Assembly: GCA_039566865.1 (NCBI GenBank)
Contig: CM076948.1
Coordinates: forward strand, 24,315,001-24,379,000
From: Aurelia coerulea
Taxonomy: Eukaryota > Cnidaria > Scyphozoa > Semaeostomeae > Ulmaridae
Reading direction: 5' to 3'
DNA length: 64,000 bases
The translations under genes were made by a program, and so were the position numbers. Below are positions 1-9,850 of the stretch, piece by piece. Every line of letters begins with the position of its first letter. The stretch's first letter is position 1. Under the pieces are notes generated by a model that saw only the letters and a program-made list of their open reading frames with translations, searched no databases and was not told the origin of the DNA.

Positions 1-201
1 CTTAGACGGCTGTAACTGTTGCAAGAGTAGAGATATTTAGCTTTAATCTCACAGGTTTCAATAGATGTGAGAATTTGGTAGAGAATCACTACCACAGAAA
101 AGCATCTATTCCAATGAGCTGAGAAATTCATAGAGAATCATTAATTGATTTCTTACAACAATGTTTCGATGCAACATTAAATGCTGAGTTCAAATATGTC
201 A
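1..201 (+). repeat. Reference monomer (type A of the 8-monomer HOR)
   Basis: This first complete monomer serves as a coordinate frame. Bases 1-27 hold the variable head ('cttagacggctgtaac' then 'gttgcaagag'). Bases 28-59 hold 'tagagatatt' and the variable 'agctttaatctcacagg' part, where most family-diagnostic changes fall. Bases 60-110 form the conserved nested dyad. Bases 111-150 contain 'ccaatgagctgagaaa' and the second 'tagagaatca'. Bases 151-201 contain 'ttcgatgca', the A/T-rich 'aaattaaatgctgag' part and the junction to the next monomer. Type A differs from the consensus by 'gatgtgag' instead of 'gatgcgag' and by 'cttacaacaatg' instead of 'cttatagcaatg'. The choice of 'cttag' as first base is arbitrary. 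Confidence 0.95.
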
Positions 202-228
202 TTTAGATGGCTGTAACTGTTGCAGAAA
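28..228 (+). repeat. Four sub-blocks of about 50 bp inside one monomer
   Basis: The word 'tagaga' occurs at 28, 79 and 131 and then at 229, one monomer on. The spacings of 51, 52 and 98 split the monomer into blocks 28-78, 79-130, 131-180 and 181-228. The stretch 'gagaatttggtagagaatcac' matches 'gagaaatttatagagaatcat' at 18 of 21 positions. Each of the first three blocks also has a 'caat' about 29 to 34 bases in, followed by an A/T-rich end. The fourth block lacks the 'tagaga' start. This suggests an older repeat of about 50 bp that became a tetramer, but the match outside the quoted parts is weak. Confidence 0.55.
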
Positions 229-260
229 TAGAGATATTCAGCTTTAATCTCACAGATTTC

Positions 261-311
261 AATAGATGCGAGAATTTGGTAGAGAATCACTACCACAGAA
301 AAGCATCTATT
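261..311. other. Nested dyad symmetry in the conserved core of the monomer
   Basis: The 9-bp arms AATAGATGC (261-269) and GCATCTATT (303-311) are perfect reverse complements. Inside them lie TGGTAG (277-282) and CTACCA (290-295), also perfect, around the 7-nt loop AGAATCA. Both spacers between outer and inner arms are 7 nt, so the whole is centred on one base and spans 51 bp. Nearly all monomers I read keep the inner arms. Outer-arm changes occur in some, for example 'gatgt', 'gattc', 'gtatc' and 'gcatatatt'. Such a dyad could extrude a cruciform or bind a dimeric protein; either is inference. I saw no clear compensatory changes in the arms. Confidence 0.85.
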
Positions 312-566
312 CTAATGAGCGGAGAAATCTATAGAGAATCATTAATTGATTTCTTATAGCAATGTTTCGATGCAAAATTAAATGTTGAGTTCAAAAATGT
401 CACTTAGACGGCTGTAACTGTTGCAAGAGTAGAGATATTTAGCTTTAATCTCACAGGTTTCAATAGATGCGAGAATTTGGTAGAGAATCACTACCACAGA
501 AAAGCATCTATTCCAATGAGCTGAGAAATTCATAGAGAATCATTAATTGATTTCTTACAACAATGT

Positions 567-582
567 TTCGATGCAACATTAA
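567..582 (+). other. TTCG-N4-A motif, half of a CENP-B-box-like pattern
   Basis: Each monomer carries 'tttcgatgcaa' at about monomer positions 164-174. Over ten bases, TTCGATGCAA agrees with the human CENP-B box start TTCGTTGGAA at eight. The required second part, CGGG two bases further on, is replaced by A/T sequence ('attaa' or 'cattaa'). The motif is kept in most monomers; common variants alter only the base before or within 'ttt' ('gcttcg', 'gtctcg', 'gtgtcg'). By the known mammalian rule this is not a functional CENP-B box. Confidence 0.4.
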
Positions 583-1610
583 ATGCTGAGTTCAAATATG
601 TCATTTAGATGGTTGTAACTGTTGCAGGAGTTGAGATATTCAGCTTTAATCTAACAGGCTTCAATAGATGCGAGAATTTGGTAGAGAATCACTACCACAG
701 AAAAGCATCTATATTCCAATGAGATGAGAAATTTATAGGGAATCATTAATTGATTTCTTATAGCAATGTTTCGATGCAAAATGAAATGCTGAGTTCAAAA
801 ATGTCACTTAGAAGGCTGTAACTATTGCAGGAGTAGAGATATTTAACTTTAATCTCAAAGGTTTCAATAGATTCGAGAATTTGGTAGAGAATCACTACCA
901 CAAAAAAGCATCTATTCCAATGAGCTGAAAAATTTATAGGGAATCATTAATTGATTTCTTATAGCAATGCTTCGATGCAAAATTAAATGTTGAGCTCAAA
1001 AATGTCACTTAGACGGCTGTAACTGTTGCAAGAGTAGAGATATTAAGCATTAATCTCACAGGTTTCAATAGATGCGAGAATTTGGTAGAGAATCACTACC
1101 ACAGAAAAGCATCTATTCCAATGAGCTGAGAAATTTATAGAGAATCATTAATTGATTTCTTATTGCAATATTTCGATGCAAAATGAAATGCTGAGTTCAA
1201 AATTGTCACTTAGAAGGCTGTAACTGTTGCAGGAGTAGAGATATTCAACTTTAATCTTACAGGTTTCAATAGATTCGAGAATTTGGTAGAGAATCACTTC
1301 CACAGAAAAGCATCTATTCCAATGAGCTGAGAAATTTAGAGGAAATCATAAATTGATTTCTTATAGCAATGTTTCGATGCAAAATTAAATGCTGAGTTCA
1401 TAAATGTTACTTAGACGGCTGTAACTGTTGCAGGAATAGAGATATTCAGCTTTAATCTAACAGGTTTCAATAGATGCGAGAATTTGGTATAGAATCACTA
1501 CCACAGAAAAGCATCTATTCCAATGAGCTGAGAAATTTATAGAGAAGCATTAATTGATTTCTTATAGCAATGTTTCGATGCAAATGTAAATGCTGAGTTC
1601 CAAAATGTCA

Positions 1611-2213
1611 CTTAGACGGCTGTAACTGTTGCAAGAGTAGAGATATTTAGCTTTAATCTCACAGGTTTCAATAGATGTGAGAATTTGGTAGAGAATCACT
1701 ACCACAGAAAAGCATCTATTCCAATGAGCTGAGAAATTCATAGAGAATCATTAATTGATTTCTTACAACAATGTTTCGATGCAACATTAAATGCTGAGTT
1801 CAAATATGTCATTTAGATGGCTGTAACTGTTGCAGAAATAGAGATATTCAGCTTTAATCTCACAGATTTCAATAGATGCGAGAATTTGGTAGAGAATCAC
1901 TACCACAGAAAAGCATCTATTCTAATGAGCGGAGAAATCTATAGAGAATCATTAATTGATTTCTTATAGCAATGTTTCGATGCAAAATTAAATGTTGAGT
2001 TCAAAAATGTCACTTAGACGGCTGTAACTGTTGCAAGAGTAGAGATATTCAGCTTTAATCTAACAGGTTTCAATAGATGCGAGAATTTGGTATAGAATCA
2101 CTACCACAGAAAAGCATCTATTCCAATGAGCTGAGAAATTTATAGAGAAGCATTAATTGATTTCTTATAGCAATGTTTCGATGCAAATGTAAATGCTGAG
2201 TTCCAAAATGTCA
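1611..2213 (+). repeat. Collapsed HOR copy 2: A, B and a C/H hybrid monomer
   Basis: Monomers at 1611 and 1812 match types A and B. The third (2013-2213) begins like C ('gcaagagtag') and continues like H ('ttcagctttaatctaac', 'ggtatagaatc', 'agaagc', 'caaatgtaaatg', 'gttccaaaatg'). The switch lies within about 2040-2055. D, E, F and G are absent, so this copy lost five monomer lengths while the 201-bp register was kept. The next copy starts at 2214. This is the expected product of unequal crossover or intra-array deletion between C and H. Confidence 0.9.
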
Positions 2214-3821
2214 CTTAGACGGCTGTAACTGTTGCAAGAGTAGAGATATTTAGCTTTAATCTCACAGGTTTCAATAGATGTGAGAATTTGGTAGAGAATC
2301 ACTACCACAGAAAAGCATCTATTCCAATGAGCTGAGAAATTCATAGAGAATCATTAATTGATTTCTTACAACAATGTTTCGATGCAACATTAAATGCTGA
2401 GTTCAAATATGTCATTTAGATGGCTGTAACTGTTGCAGAAATAGAGATATTCAGCTTTAATCTCACAGATTTCAATAGATGCGAGAATTTGGTAGAGAAT
2501 CACTACCACAGAAAAGCATCTATTCTAATGAGCGGAGAAATCTATAGAGAATCATTAATTGATTTCTTATAGCAATGTTTCGATGCAAAATTAAATGTTG
2601 AGTTCAAAAATGTCACTTAGACGGCTGTAACTGTTGCAAGAGTAGAGATATTTAGCTTTAATCTCACAGGTTTCAATAGATGCGAGAATTTGGTAGAGAA
2701 TCACTACCACAGAAAAGCATCTATTCCAATGAGCTGAGAAATTCATAGAGAATCATTAATTGATTTCTTACAACAATGTTTCGATGCAACATTAAATGCT
2801 GAGTTCAAATATGTCATTTAGATGGTTGTAACTGTTGCAGGAGTTGAGATATTCAGCTTTAATCTAACAGGCTTCAATAGATGCGAGAATTTGGTAGAGA
2901 ATCACTACCACAGAAAAGCATCTATTCCAATGAGCTGAGAAATTTATAGGGAATCATTAATTGATTTCTTATAGCAATGTTTCGATGCAAAATGAAATGC
3001 TGAGTTCAAAAATGTCACTTAGAAGGCTGTAACTATTGCAGGAGTAGAGATATTTAACTTTAATCTCAAAGGTTTCAATAGATTCGAGAATTTGGTAGAG
3101 AATCACTACCACAAAAAAGCATCTATTCCAATGAGCTGAAAAATTTATAGGGAATCATTAATTGATTTCTTATAGCAATGCTTCGATGCAAAATTAAATG
3201 TTGAGCTCAAAAATGTCACTTAGACGGCTGTAACTGTTGCAAGAGTAGAGATATTAAGCATTAATCTCACAGGTTTCAATAGATGCGAGAATTTGGTAGA
3301 GAATCACTACCACAGAAAAGCATCTATTCCAATGAGCTGAGAAATTTATAGAGAATCATTAATTGATTTCTTATTGCAATATTTCGATGCAAAATGAAAT
3401 GCTGAGTTCAAAATTGTCACTTAGAAGGCTGTAACTGTTGCAGGAGTAGAGATATTCAACTTTAATCTTACAGGTTTCAATAGATTCGAGAATTTGGTAG
3501 AGAATCACTTCCACAGAAAAGCATCTATTCCAATGAGCTGAGAAATTTAGAGGAAATCATAAATTGATTTCTTATAGCAATGTTTCGATGCAAAATTAAA
3601 TGCTGAGTTCATAAATGTTACTTAGACGGCTGTAACTGTTGCAGGAATAGAGATATTCAGCTTTAATCTAACAGGTTTCAATAGATGCGAGAATTTGGTA
3701 TAGAATCACTACCACAGAAAAGCATCTATTCCAATGAGCTGAGAAATTTATAGAGAAGCATTAATTGATTTCTTATAGCAATGTTTCGATGCAAATGTAA
3801 ATGCTGAGTTCCAAAATGTCA
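2214..3821 (+). repeat. 8-monomer HOR, copy 3 (complete, 1,608 bp)
   Basis: Types A to H start at 2214, 2415, 2616, 2817, 3018, 3219, 3420 and 3621. By eye it is almost identical to 1-1610; the clear difference is that monomer D lacks the 2-bp insertion. The near identity over 1.6 kb, against visible divergence between adjacent monomers, is the standard sign of an HOR spread by recent amplification. Confidence 0.93.
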
Positions 3822-4528
3822 CTTAGACGGCTGTAACTGTTGCAAGAGTAGAGATATTTAGCTTTAATCTCACAGGTTTCAATAGATGTGAGAATTTGGT
3901 AGAGAATCACTACCACAGAAAAGCATCTATTCCAATGAGCTGAGAAATTCATAGAGAATCATTAATTGATTTCTTACAACAATGTTTCGATGCAACATTA
4001 AATGCTGAGTTCAAATATGTCATTTAGATGGCTGTAACTGTTGCAGAAATAGAGATATTCAGCTTTAATCTCACAGATTTCAATAGATGCGAGAATTTGG
4101 TAGAGAATCACTACCACAGAAAAGCATCTATTCTAATGAGCGGAGAAATCTATAGAGAATCATTAATTGATTTCTTATAGCAATGTTTCGATGCAAAATT
4201 AAATGTTGAGTTCAAAAATGTCACTTAGACGGCTGTAACTGTTGCAAGAGTAGAGATATTTAGCTTTATCTCACAGGTTTCAATAGATGCGAGAATTTGG
4301 TAGAGAATCACTACCACAGAAAAGCATCTATTCCAATGAGCTGAGAAATTCATAGAGAATCATTAATTGATTTCTTACAACAATGTTTCGATGCAACATT
4401 AAATGCTGAGTTCAAATATGTCATTTAGATGGTTGTAACTGTTGCAGGAGTTGAGATATTCAGCTTTAATCTAACAGGCTTCAATAGATGCGAGAATTTG
4501 GTAGAGAATCACTACCACAGAAAAGCAT
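3822..4528 (+). repeat. 8-monomer HOR, copy 4 (partial: A, B, C and the head of D)
   Basis: A, B and C start at 3822, 4023 and 4224. C is 200 bp because one a is missing in 'ctttatctcac' (about 4266). D starts at 4424 with its 'atggttg' head and 'ggcttcaatag', but near 4530 it switches to a tail with 'gacctggtaaatttataggg', which belongs to a different monomer type seen at 8,355 and 12,378. The 8-monomer HOR ends at this intra-monomer junction. Confidence 0.88.
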
Positions 4529-6031
4529 CTATTCCAATGACCTGGTAAATTTATAGGGAATCATTAATTGATTTCTTATAGCAATGTTTCGATGCAAAAT
4601 TAAATGCTGAATTCAAAAATGTCACTTAGACGGCTATAACTATTGCAGGAGTTGAGAAATTCAGCTTTATTCTCACAGGTTTCAATAGATGCGAGAATTT
4701 GGTAGAGAATCACTACCACAGAAAAGTATCTATTCCAATGAACTGAGAAATTTATAGAGAATCATTAATTGATTTCTTATAGCAATGTTTCGATGCAATA
4801 TTAAATGCTGAGTTCAAAACTTTCACTTATACAGCTGTAACTGTTGCAGGAGTAGAGATATTCAGCTTTAATCTCACTGGTTTCAATAGATGCGAGAATT
4901 TGGTAGAGAATCACTACCACAGAAAAGCATATATTCCAATGAGCTGAGAAATTTATAGAGAATCATTAATTGATTTCTTATAGCAATTTTTCGATGCAAA
5001 ATTAAATGCTGAGTTCAAAAATGTCACTTCGACGGCTATAACTGTTGCAGGAGTAGAGATATTCAGCTTTAATCTCACAGGTTTCAATAGATGCGAGAAT
5101 TTGGTAGAGAATCACTACCACAGAAAAGCATCTATTCCAATGAGCTGAGAAATTTATAGGGAATCATTAATTGACTTCTTATAGCAATGCTTCGATGCAA
5201 AATTAAATGCTGAGTTCATAAATGTTACTTAGATAGCTGTAACTGTTGCAGGAGTAGAGATATTCAGCTTTAATCTCACAGTTTTCAATGGATGTGAGAA
5301 TTTGGTAGAGAATCACTACCACAGAAAAGCATCTATTCCAATGATCTGAGAAATTTATAGAGAAGCATTAATTGATTTCTTATAGCAATTTTTCGATGCA
5401 AAATTAAATGTTGAGTTCATAAATGTCACTTAGAGGGCTGTAACTATTGCAGGAGTAGAGAAATTCAGCTTTATTCTCACAGGTTTCAATAGATGCGAGA
5501 ATTTGGTTGAGAATCACTACCACAGAAAAGTATCTATTCCAATGAACTGAGAAATTTATAGAGAATCATTAATTGATTTCTTATAGCAATGTTTCGATGC
5601 AATATTAAATGCTGAGTTGAAAACTTTCACTTAGACAGCTGTAACTGTTGCAGGAGTAGAGATATTCAACTTTAATCTCACAGGTTTCAATAGATGCGAG
5701 AATTTGGTAGAGAATCACTACCACAAAAAAGCATCTATTCCAATGAGCTGAGAAATTTATAGAGAATCATTAATTGATTTCTTATAGCAATGCTTCGATG
5801 CAAAATTAAATGCTGAGTTCAAAAATGTCACTTCGACGGCTATAACTGTTGCAGGAGTAGAGATATTCAGCTTTAATCTCACAGGTTTCAATAGATGCGA
5901 GAATTTGGTAGAGAATCACTACCACAGAAAAGCATCTATTCCAATGAGCTGAGAAATTTATAGGGAATCATTAATTGACTTCTTATTGCAATATTTCGAT
6001 GCAAAATGAAATGCTGAGTTCCAAATTGTCA
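4529..6031 (+). repeat. Mixed family I monomers; paralog of 8,348 to about 9,620
   Basis: Monomers near 4625, 4826, 5027, 5228, 5429 and 5630 correspond in order to those at 8444, 8645, 8846, 9047, 9248 and 9449, an offset of 3,819 bp (19 x 201). Shared marks include 'cttatacagctg', the rare 'cttcgacgg', 'gttttcaatgg' or its variant, 'cttagagggctg' and 'gttgagaatc' with 'gtatctatt'. The match ends near 5,800, where this copy has 'ctgagttcaaaaatg' and the other 'ttgagttcacaaatg'. No gene or other element lies here. Confidence 0.8.
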
Positions 6032-7237
6032 CTTAGAAGGCTGTAACTGTTGCAGGAGTAGAGATATTCAACTTTAATCTTACAGGTTTCAATAGATTCG
6101 AGAATTTGGTAGAGAATCACTTCCACAGAAAAGCATCTATTCCAACGAGCTGAGAAATTTAGAGGAAATCATAAATTGATTTCTTATAGCAATGTTTCGA
6201 TGCAAAATTAAATGCTGACTTCATAAATGTTACTTAGACGGCTGTAACTGTTGCAGGAATAGAGATATTCAGCTTTAATCTAACAGGTTTCAATAGATGC
6301 GAGAATTTGGTATAGAATCACTACCACAGAAAAGCATCTATTCCAATGAGCTGAGAAATTTATAGAGAAGCATTAATTGATTTCTTATAGCAATGTTTCG
6401 ATGCAAATGTAAATGCTGAGTTCCAAAATGTCACTTAGACGGCTGTAACTGTTGCAAGAGTAGAGATATTTAGCTTTAATCTCACAGGTTTCAATAGATG
6501 TGAGAATTTGGTAGAGAATCACTACCACAGAAAAGCATCTATTCCAATGAGCTGAGAAATTCATAGAGAATCATTAATTGATTTCTTACAACAATGTTTC
6601 GATGCAACATGAAATGCTGAGTTCAAATATGTCATTTAGATGGCTGTAACTGTTGCAGAATCAGAGATATTCAGCTTTAATCTCACAGATTTCAATAGAT
6701 GCGAGAATTTGGTAGAGAATCACTACCACAGAAAAGCATCTATTCTAATGAGCGGAGAAATCTATAGAGAATCATTAATTGATTTCTTATAGCAATGCTT
6801 CGATGCAAAATTAAATGTTGAGCTCAAAAATGTCACTTAGACGGCTGTAACTGTTGCAAGAGTAGAGATATTAAGCATTAATCTCACAGGTTTCAATAGA
6901 TGCGAGAATTTGGTAGAGAATCACTACCACAGAAAAGCATCTATTCCAATGAGCTGAGAAATTTATAGAGAATCATTAATTGATTTCTTATTGCAATATT
7001 TCGATGCAAAATGAAATGCTGAGTTCAAAATTGTCACTTAGAAGGCTGTAACTGTTGCAGGAGTAGAGATATTCAACTTTAATCTTACAGGTTTCAATAG
7101 ATTCGAGAATTTGGTAGAGAATCACTTCCACAGAAAAGCATCTATTCCAATGAGCTGAGAAATTTAGAGGAAATCATAAATTGATTTCTTATAGCAATGT
7201 TTCGATGCAAAATTAAATGCTGAGTTCATAAATGTTA
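6032..7237 (+). repeat. 8-monomer HOR fragment (G, H, A, B/E hybrid, F, G)
   Basis: Monomers at 6032 (G), 6233 (H), 6434 (A), 6635 (B head), 6836 (F) and 7037 (G) keep the order of the 8-monomer HOR. The monomer at 6635 starts as B ('gagcggagaaatctatag') and ends as E ('gcaatgcttcg', 'ttgagctc'); the breakpoint lies between about 6,755 and 6,800. C and D and the split B/E pair are thereby shortened by three monomers. The fragment sits 1.5 kb from the main HOR block, separated by unrelated monomer types. Confidence 0.85.
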
Positions 7238-9046
7238 CTTAAACAGCTGTAACTGTTGCAGGAGTAGAGATATTCTGCTTTAATCTCACAGGTTGCAATA
7301 GATGCGAGAATTTGGTAGAGAATCACTACCACAGAAAAGCATCTATTTTAATGAGCTGAGAAATTTATAGGGAATCATTAATTGATCTCTTGTAGCAATG
7401 TTTCGATGCAAAATGAAATGCTGAGTTCAAAATTGTCACTTAAAGGGCTGCAACTGTTGCAGAAGTAGAGATATTCAACTTTAATCTCACAGGTTTCAAT
7501 AGATGCGAGAATTTGGTAGAGAATCACTACCACAAAAAAGCATCTATTCCAATGAGCTGAGAAATTTATAGGGAATCATTAATTGATTTCTTATAGCAAT
7601 GCTTCGATGCAAAATGAAATGCTGAGTTTAAAAATGTCACTTAGAAGGCTGTAACTGTTGCAGGAGTAGAGATATTCAACTTCAATCTCACAGGTTTCAA
7701 TAGATGCGAGAATTTGGTAGAGAATCACTACCACAGAAAAGCATCTATTCCAATTAGCTGAGAAATTTATAGAGAGTCATTAATTGATTTCTTATAGCAA
7801 TGTTTCGATGCAAAATTAAATGCTGAATTCAAAAATGTCACTTAGATGGCTATAACTGTTGCAGGAGTAGAGATATTCAGCTTTAATCTCACAGGTTTCA
7901 ATAGATGCGAGAATTTGGTAGAGAATCACTATCACAGAAAAGCATCTATTCCAATGACCTGATAAATTTATAGGGAATCATTAATTGAAATCTTATAGCA
8001 ATGTTTCGATGCACCAATAATTGCTGAGTTCATAAAATTCACTTAAACGGCTGTAACTGTTGCAGGAGTAGAGAAATTCAGCTTTAATCTCACAGGTTTC
8101 AATAGATGCGAGAATTTGGTAGAGAATCACTACCACAGAAAAGCATCTTTTCCAATGAGCTGAGAAATTTATAGAGAATCATTAATTGATTTCTTATAGC
8201 AATGTTTCGATGCAATATTAAATGCTGAATTCAAAAATGTCACTTAGATGGCTATAACTGTTGCAGGAGTAGAGAAATTCAGCTTTAATCTCACATGTTT
8301 CAATAGATGCGAGAATTTGGTAGAGAATCACTACCACAGAAAAGCATCTATTCCAATGACCTGGTAAATTTATAGGGAATCATTAATTGATTTCTTATAG
8401 CAATGTTTCGATGCAAAATTAAATGCTGAATTCAAAAATGTCACTTAGACGGCTATAACTATTGCAGGAGTAGAGAAATTCAGCTTTATTCTCACAGGTT
8501 TCAATAGATGCGAGAATTTGGTAGAGAATCACTACCACAGAAAAGTATCTATTCCAATGAACTGAGAAATTTATAGAGAATCATTAATTCATTTCTTATA
8601 GCAATGTTTCGATGCAATATTAAATGCTGAGTTCAAAACTTTCACTTATACAGCTGTAACTGTTGCAGGAGTAGAGATATTCAGCTTTAATCTCACTGGT
8701 TTCAATAGATGCGAGAATTTGGTAGAGAATCACTACCACAGAAAAGCATATATTCCAATGAGCTGAGAAATTTATAGAGAATCATTAATTGATTTCTTAT
8801 AGCAATTTTTCGATGCAAAATTAAATGCTGAGTTCAAAAATGTCCCTTCGACGGCTATAACTGTTGCAGGAGTAGAGATATTTAGCTTTAATCTCACAGG
8901 TTTCAATAGATGCGAGAATTTGGTAGAGAATCACTACCACAGAAAAGCATCTATTCCAATGAGCTGAGAAATTTATAGGGAATCATTAATTGACTTCTTA
9001 TAGCAATGCTTCGATGCAAAATTAAATGCTGAGTTCATAAATGTTA
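7238..9046 (+). repeat. Mixed family I monomers between HOR blocks
   Basis: Monomers start at 7238 ('cttaaacagctg', 'ggttgcaatag'), 7439 ('cttaaagggctgcaac'), 7640 ('caacttcaatc', 'ccaattagctg'), 7841, 8042 ('caccaataattgctg' just before it), 8243 ('cacatgtttc'), 8444, 8645 and 8846. Several reappear as members of the 9-monomer HOR downstream, so this looks like a source or an older relative of it. The last part is the 3,819-bp-offset paralog of 4,529 onward. Nothing but satellite is present. Confidence 0.82.
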
Positions 9047-9850
9047 CTTAGATAGCTGTAACTGTTGCAGGAGTAGAGATATTCAGCTTTAATCTCACAG
9101 GTTGCAATAGATGCGAGAATTTGGTAGAGAATCACTTCCACACAAAAGCATCTATTCCAATGATCTTAGAAATTTATAGAGTAGCATTAATTGATTTCTT
9201 ATAGCAATTTTTCGATGCAAAATTAAATGTTGAGTTCATAAATGTCACTTAGAGGGCTGTAACTATTGCAGGAGTAGAGAAATTCAGCTTTATTCTCACA
9301 GGTTTCAATAGATGCGAGAATTTGGTTGAGAATCACTACCACAGAAAAGTATCTATTCCAATGAACTGAGAAATTTATAGAGAATCATTAATTGATTTCT
9401 TATAGCAATGTTTCGATGCAATATTAAATGCTGAGTTGAAAACTTTCACTTAGACAGCTGTAACTGTTGCAGGAGTAGAGATATTCAACTTTAATCTCAC
9501 AGGTTTCAATAGATGCGAGAATTTGGTAGAGAATCACTACCACAAAAAAGCATCTATTCCAATGAGCTGAGAAATTTATAGAGAATCATTAATTGATTTC
9601 TTATAGCAATGCTTCGATGCAAAATTAAATGTTGAGTTCACAAATGTCACTTAGACGGCTGTAACTGTTGCAAGAGTAGAGATATTAAGCATTAATCTCA
9701 CAGGTTTCAATAGATGCGAGAATTTGGTAGAGAATCACTATCACAGAAAAGCATCTATTCCAATGACCTGATAAATTTATAGGGAATCATTAATTGAAAT
9801 CTTATAGCAATGTTTCGATGCACCAATAATTGCTGAGTTCATAAAATTCA
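9047..9850 (+). repeat. 9-monomer HOR, leading partial copy (m6-m9)
   Basis: Monomers at 9047, 9248, 9449 and 9650 match m6 to m9 of the unit that follows. m9 carries 'ttaagcatt', 'gacctgataaa' and the unusual 'caccaataattgctg' end. m6 here differs from later copies ('ggttgcaatag', 'cttccacac', 'gatcttag'). Confidence 0.8.

Larger units (their letters stand above)
1..1610 (+). repeat. 8-monomer HOR, copy 1 (types A-H)
   Basis: Eight distinct monomers start at 1 (A), 202 (B), 403 (C), 604 (D), 807 (E), 1008 (F), 1209 (G) and 1410 (H). Marks are: A 'gatgtgag'; B 'gcagaaatag' and 'gagcggag'; C 'gcaagagtag'; D 'atggttg' and 'ggcttcaatag'; E 'ctcaaagg' and 'gattcgag'; F 'ttaagcatt'; G 'cttccac' and 'tagaggaaatc'; H 'ggtatagaatc' and 'caaatgtaaatg'. 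The copy is 1,610 bp instead of 1,608 because monomer D carries a 2-bp 'at' insertion near 712 ('tctatattcc'). Confidence 0.93.

Noticed and set aside
131..160. Short dyad around 'atcattaattgat' as a regulatory operator
   Set aside because: The arms are only four bases and imperfect in A/T-rich sequence. Nothing nearby is transcribed as far as can be seen, and such matches are expected by chance.
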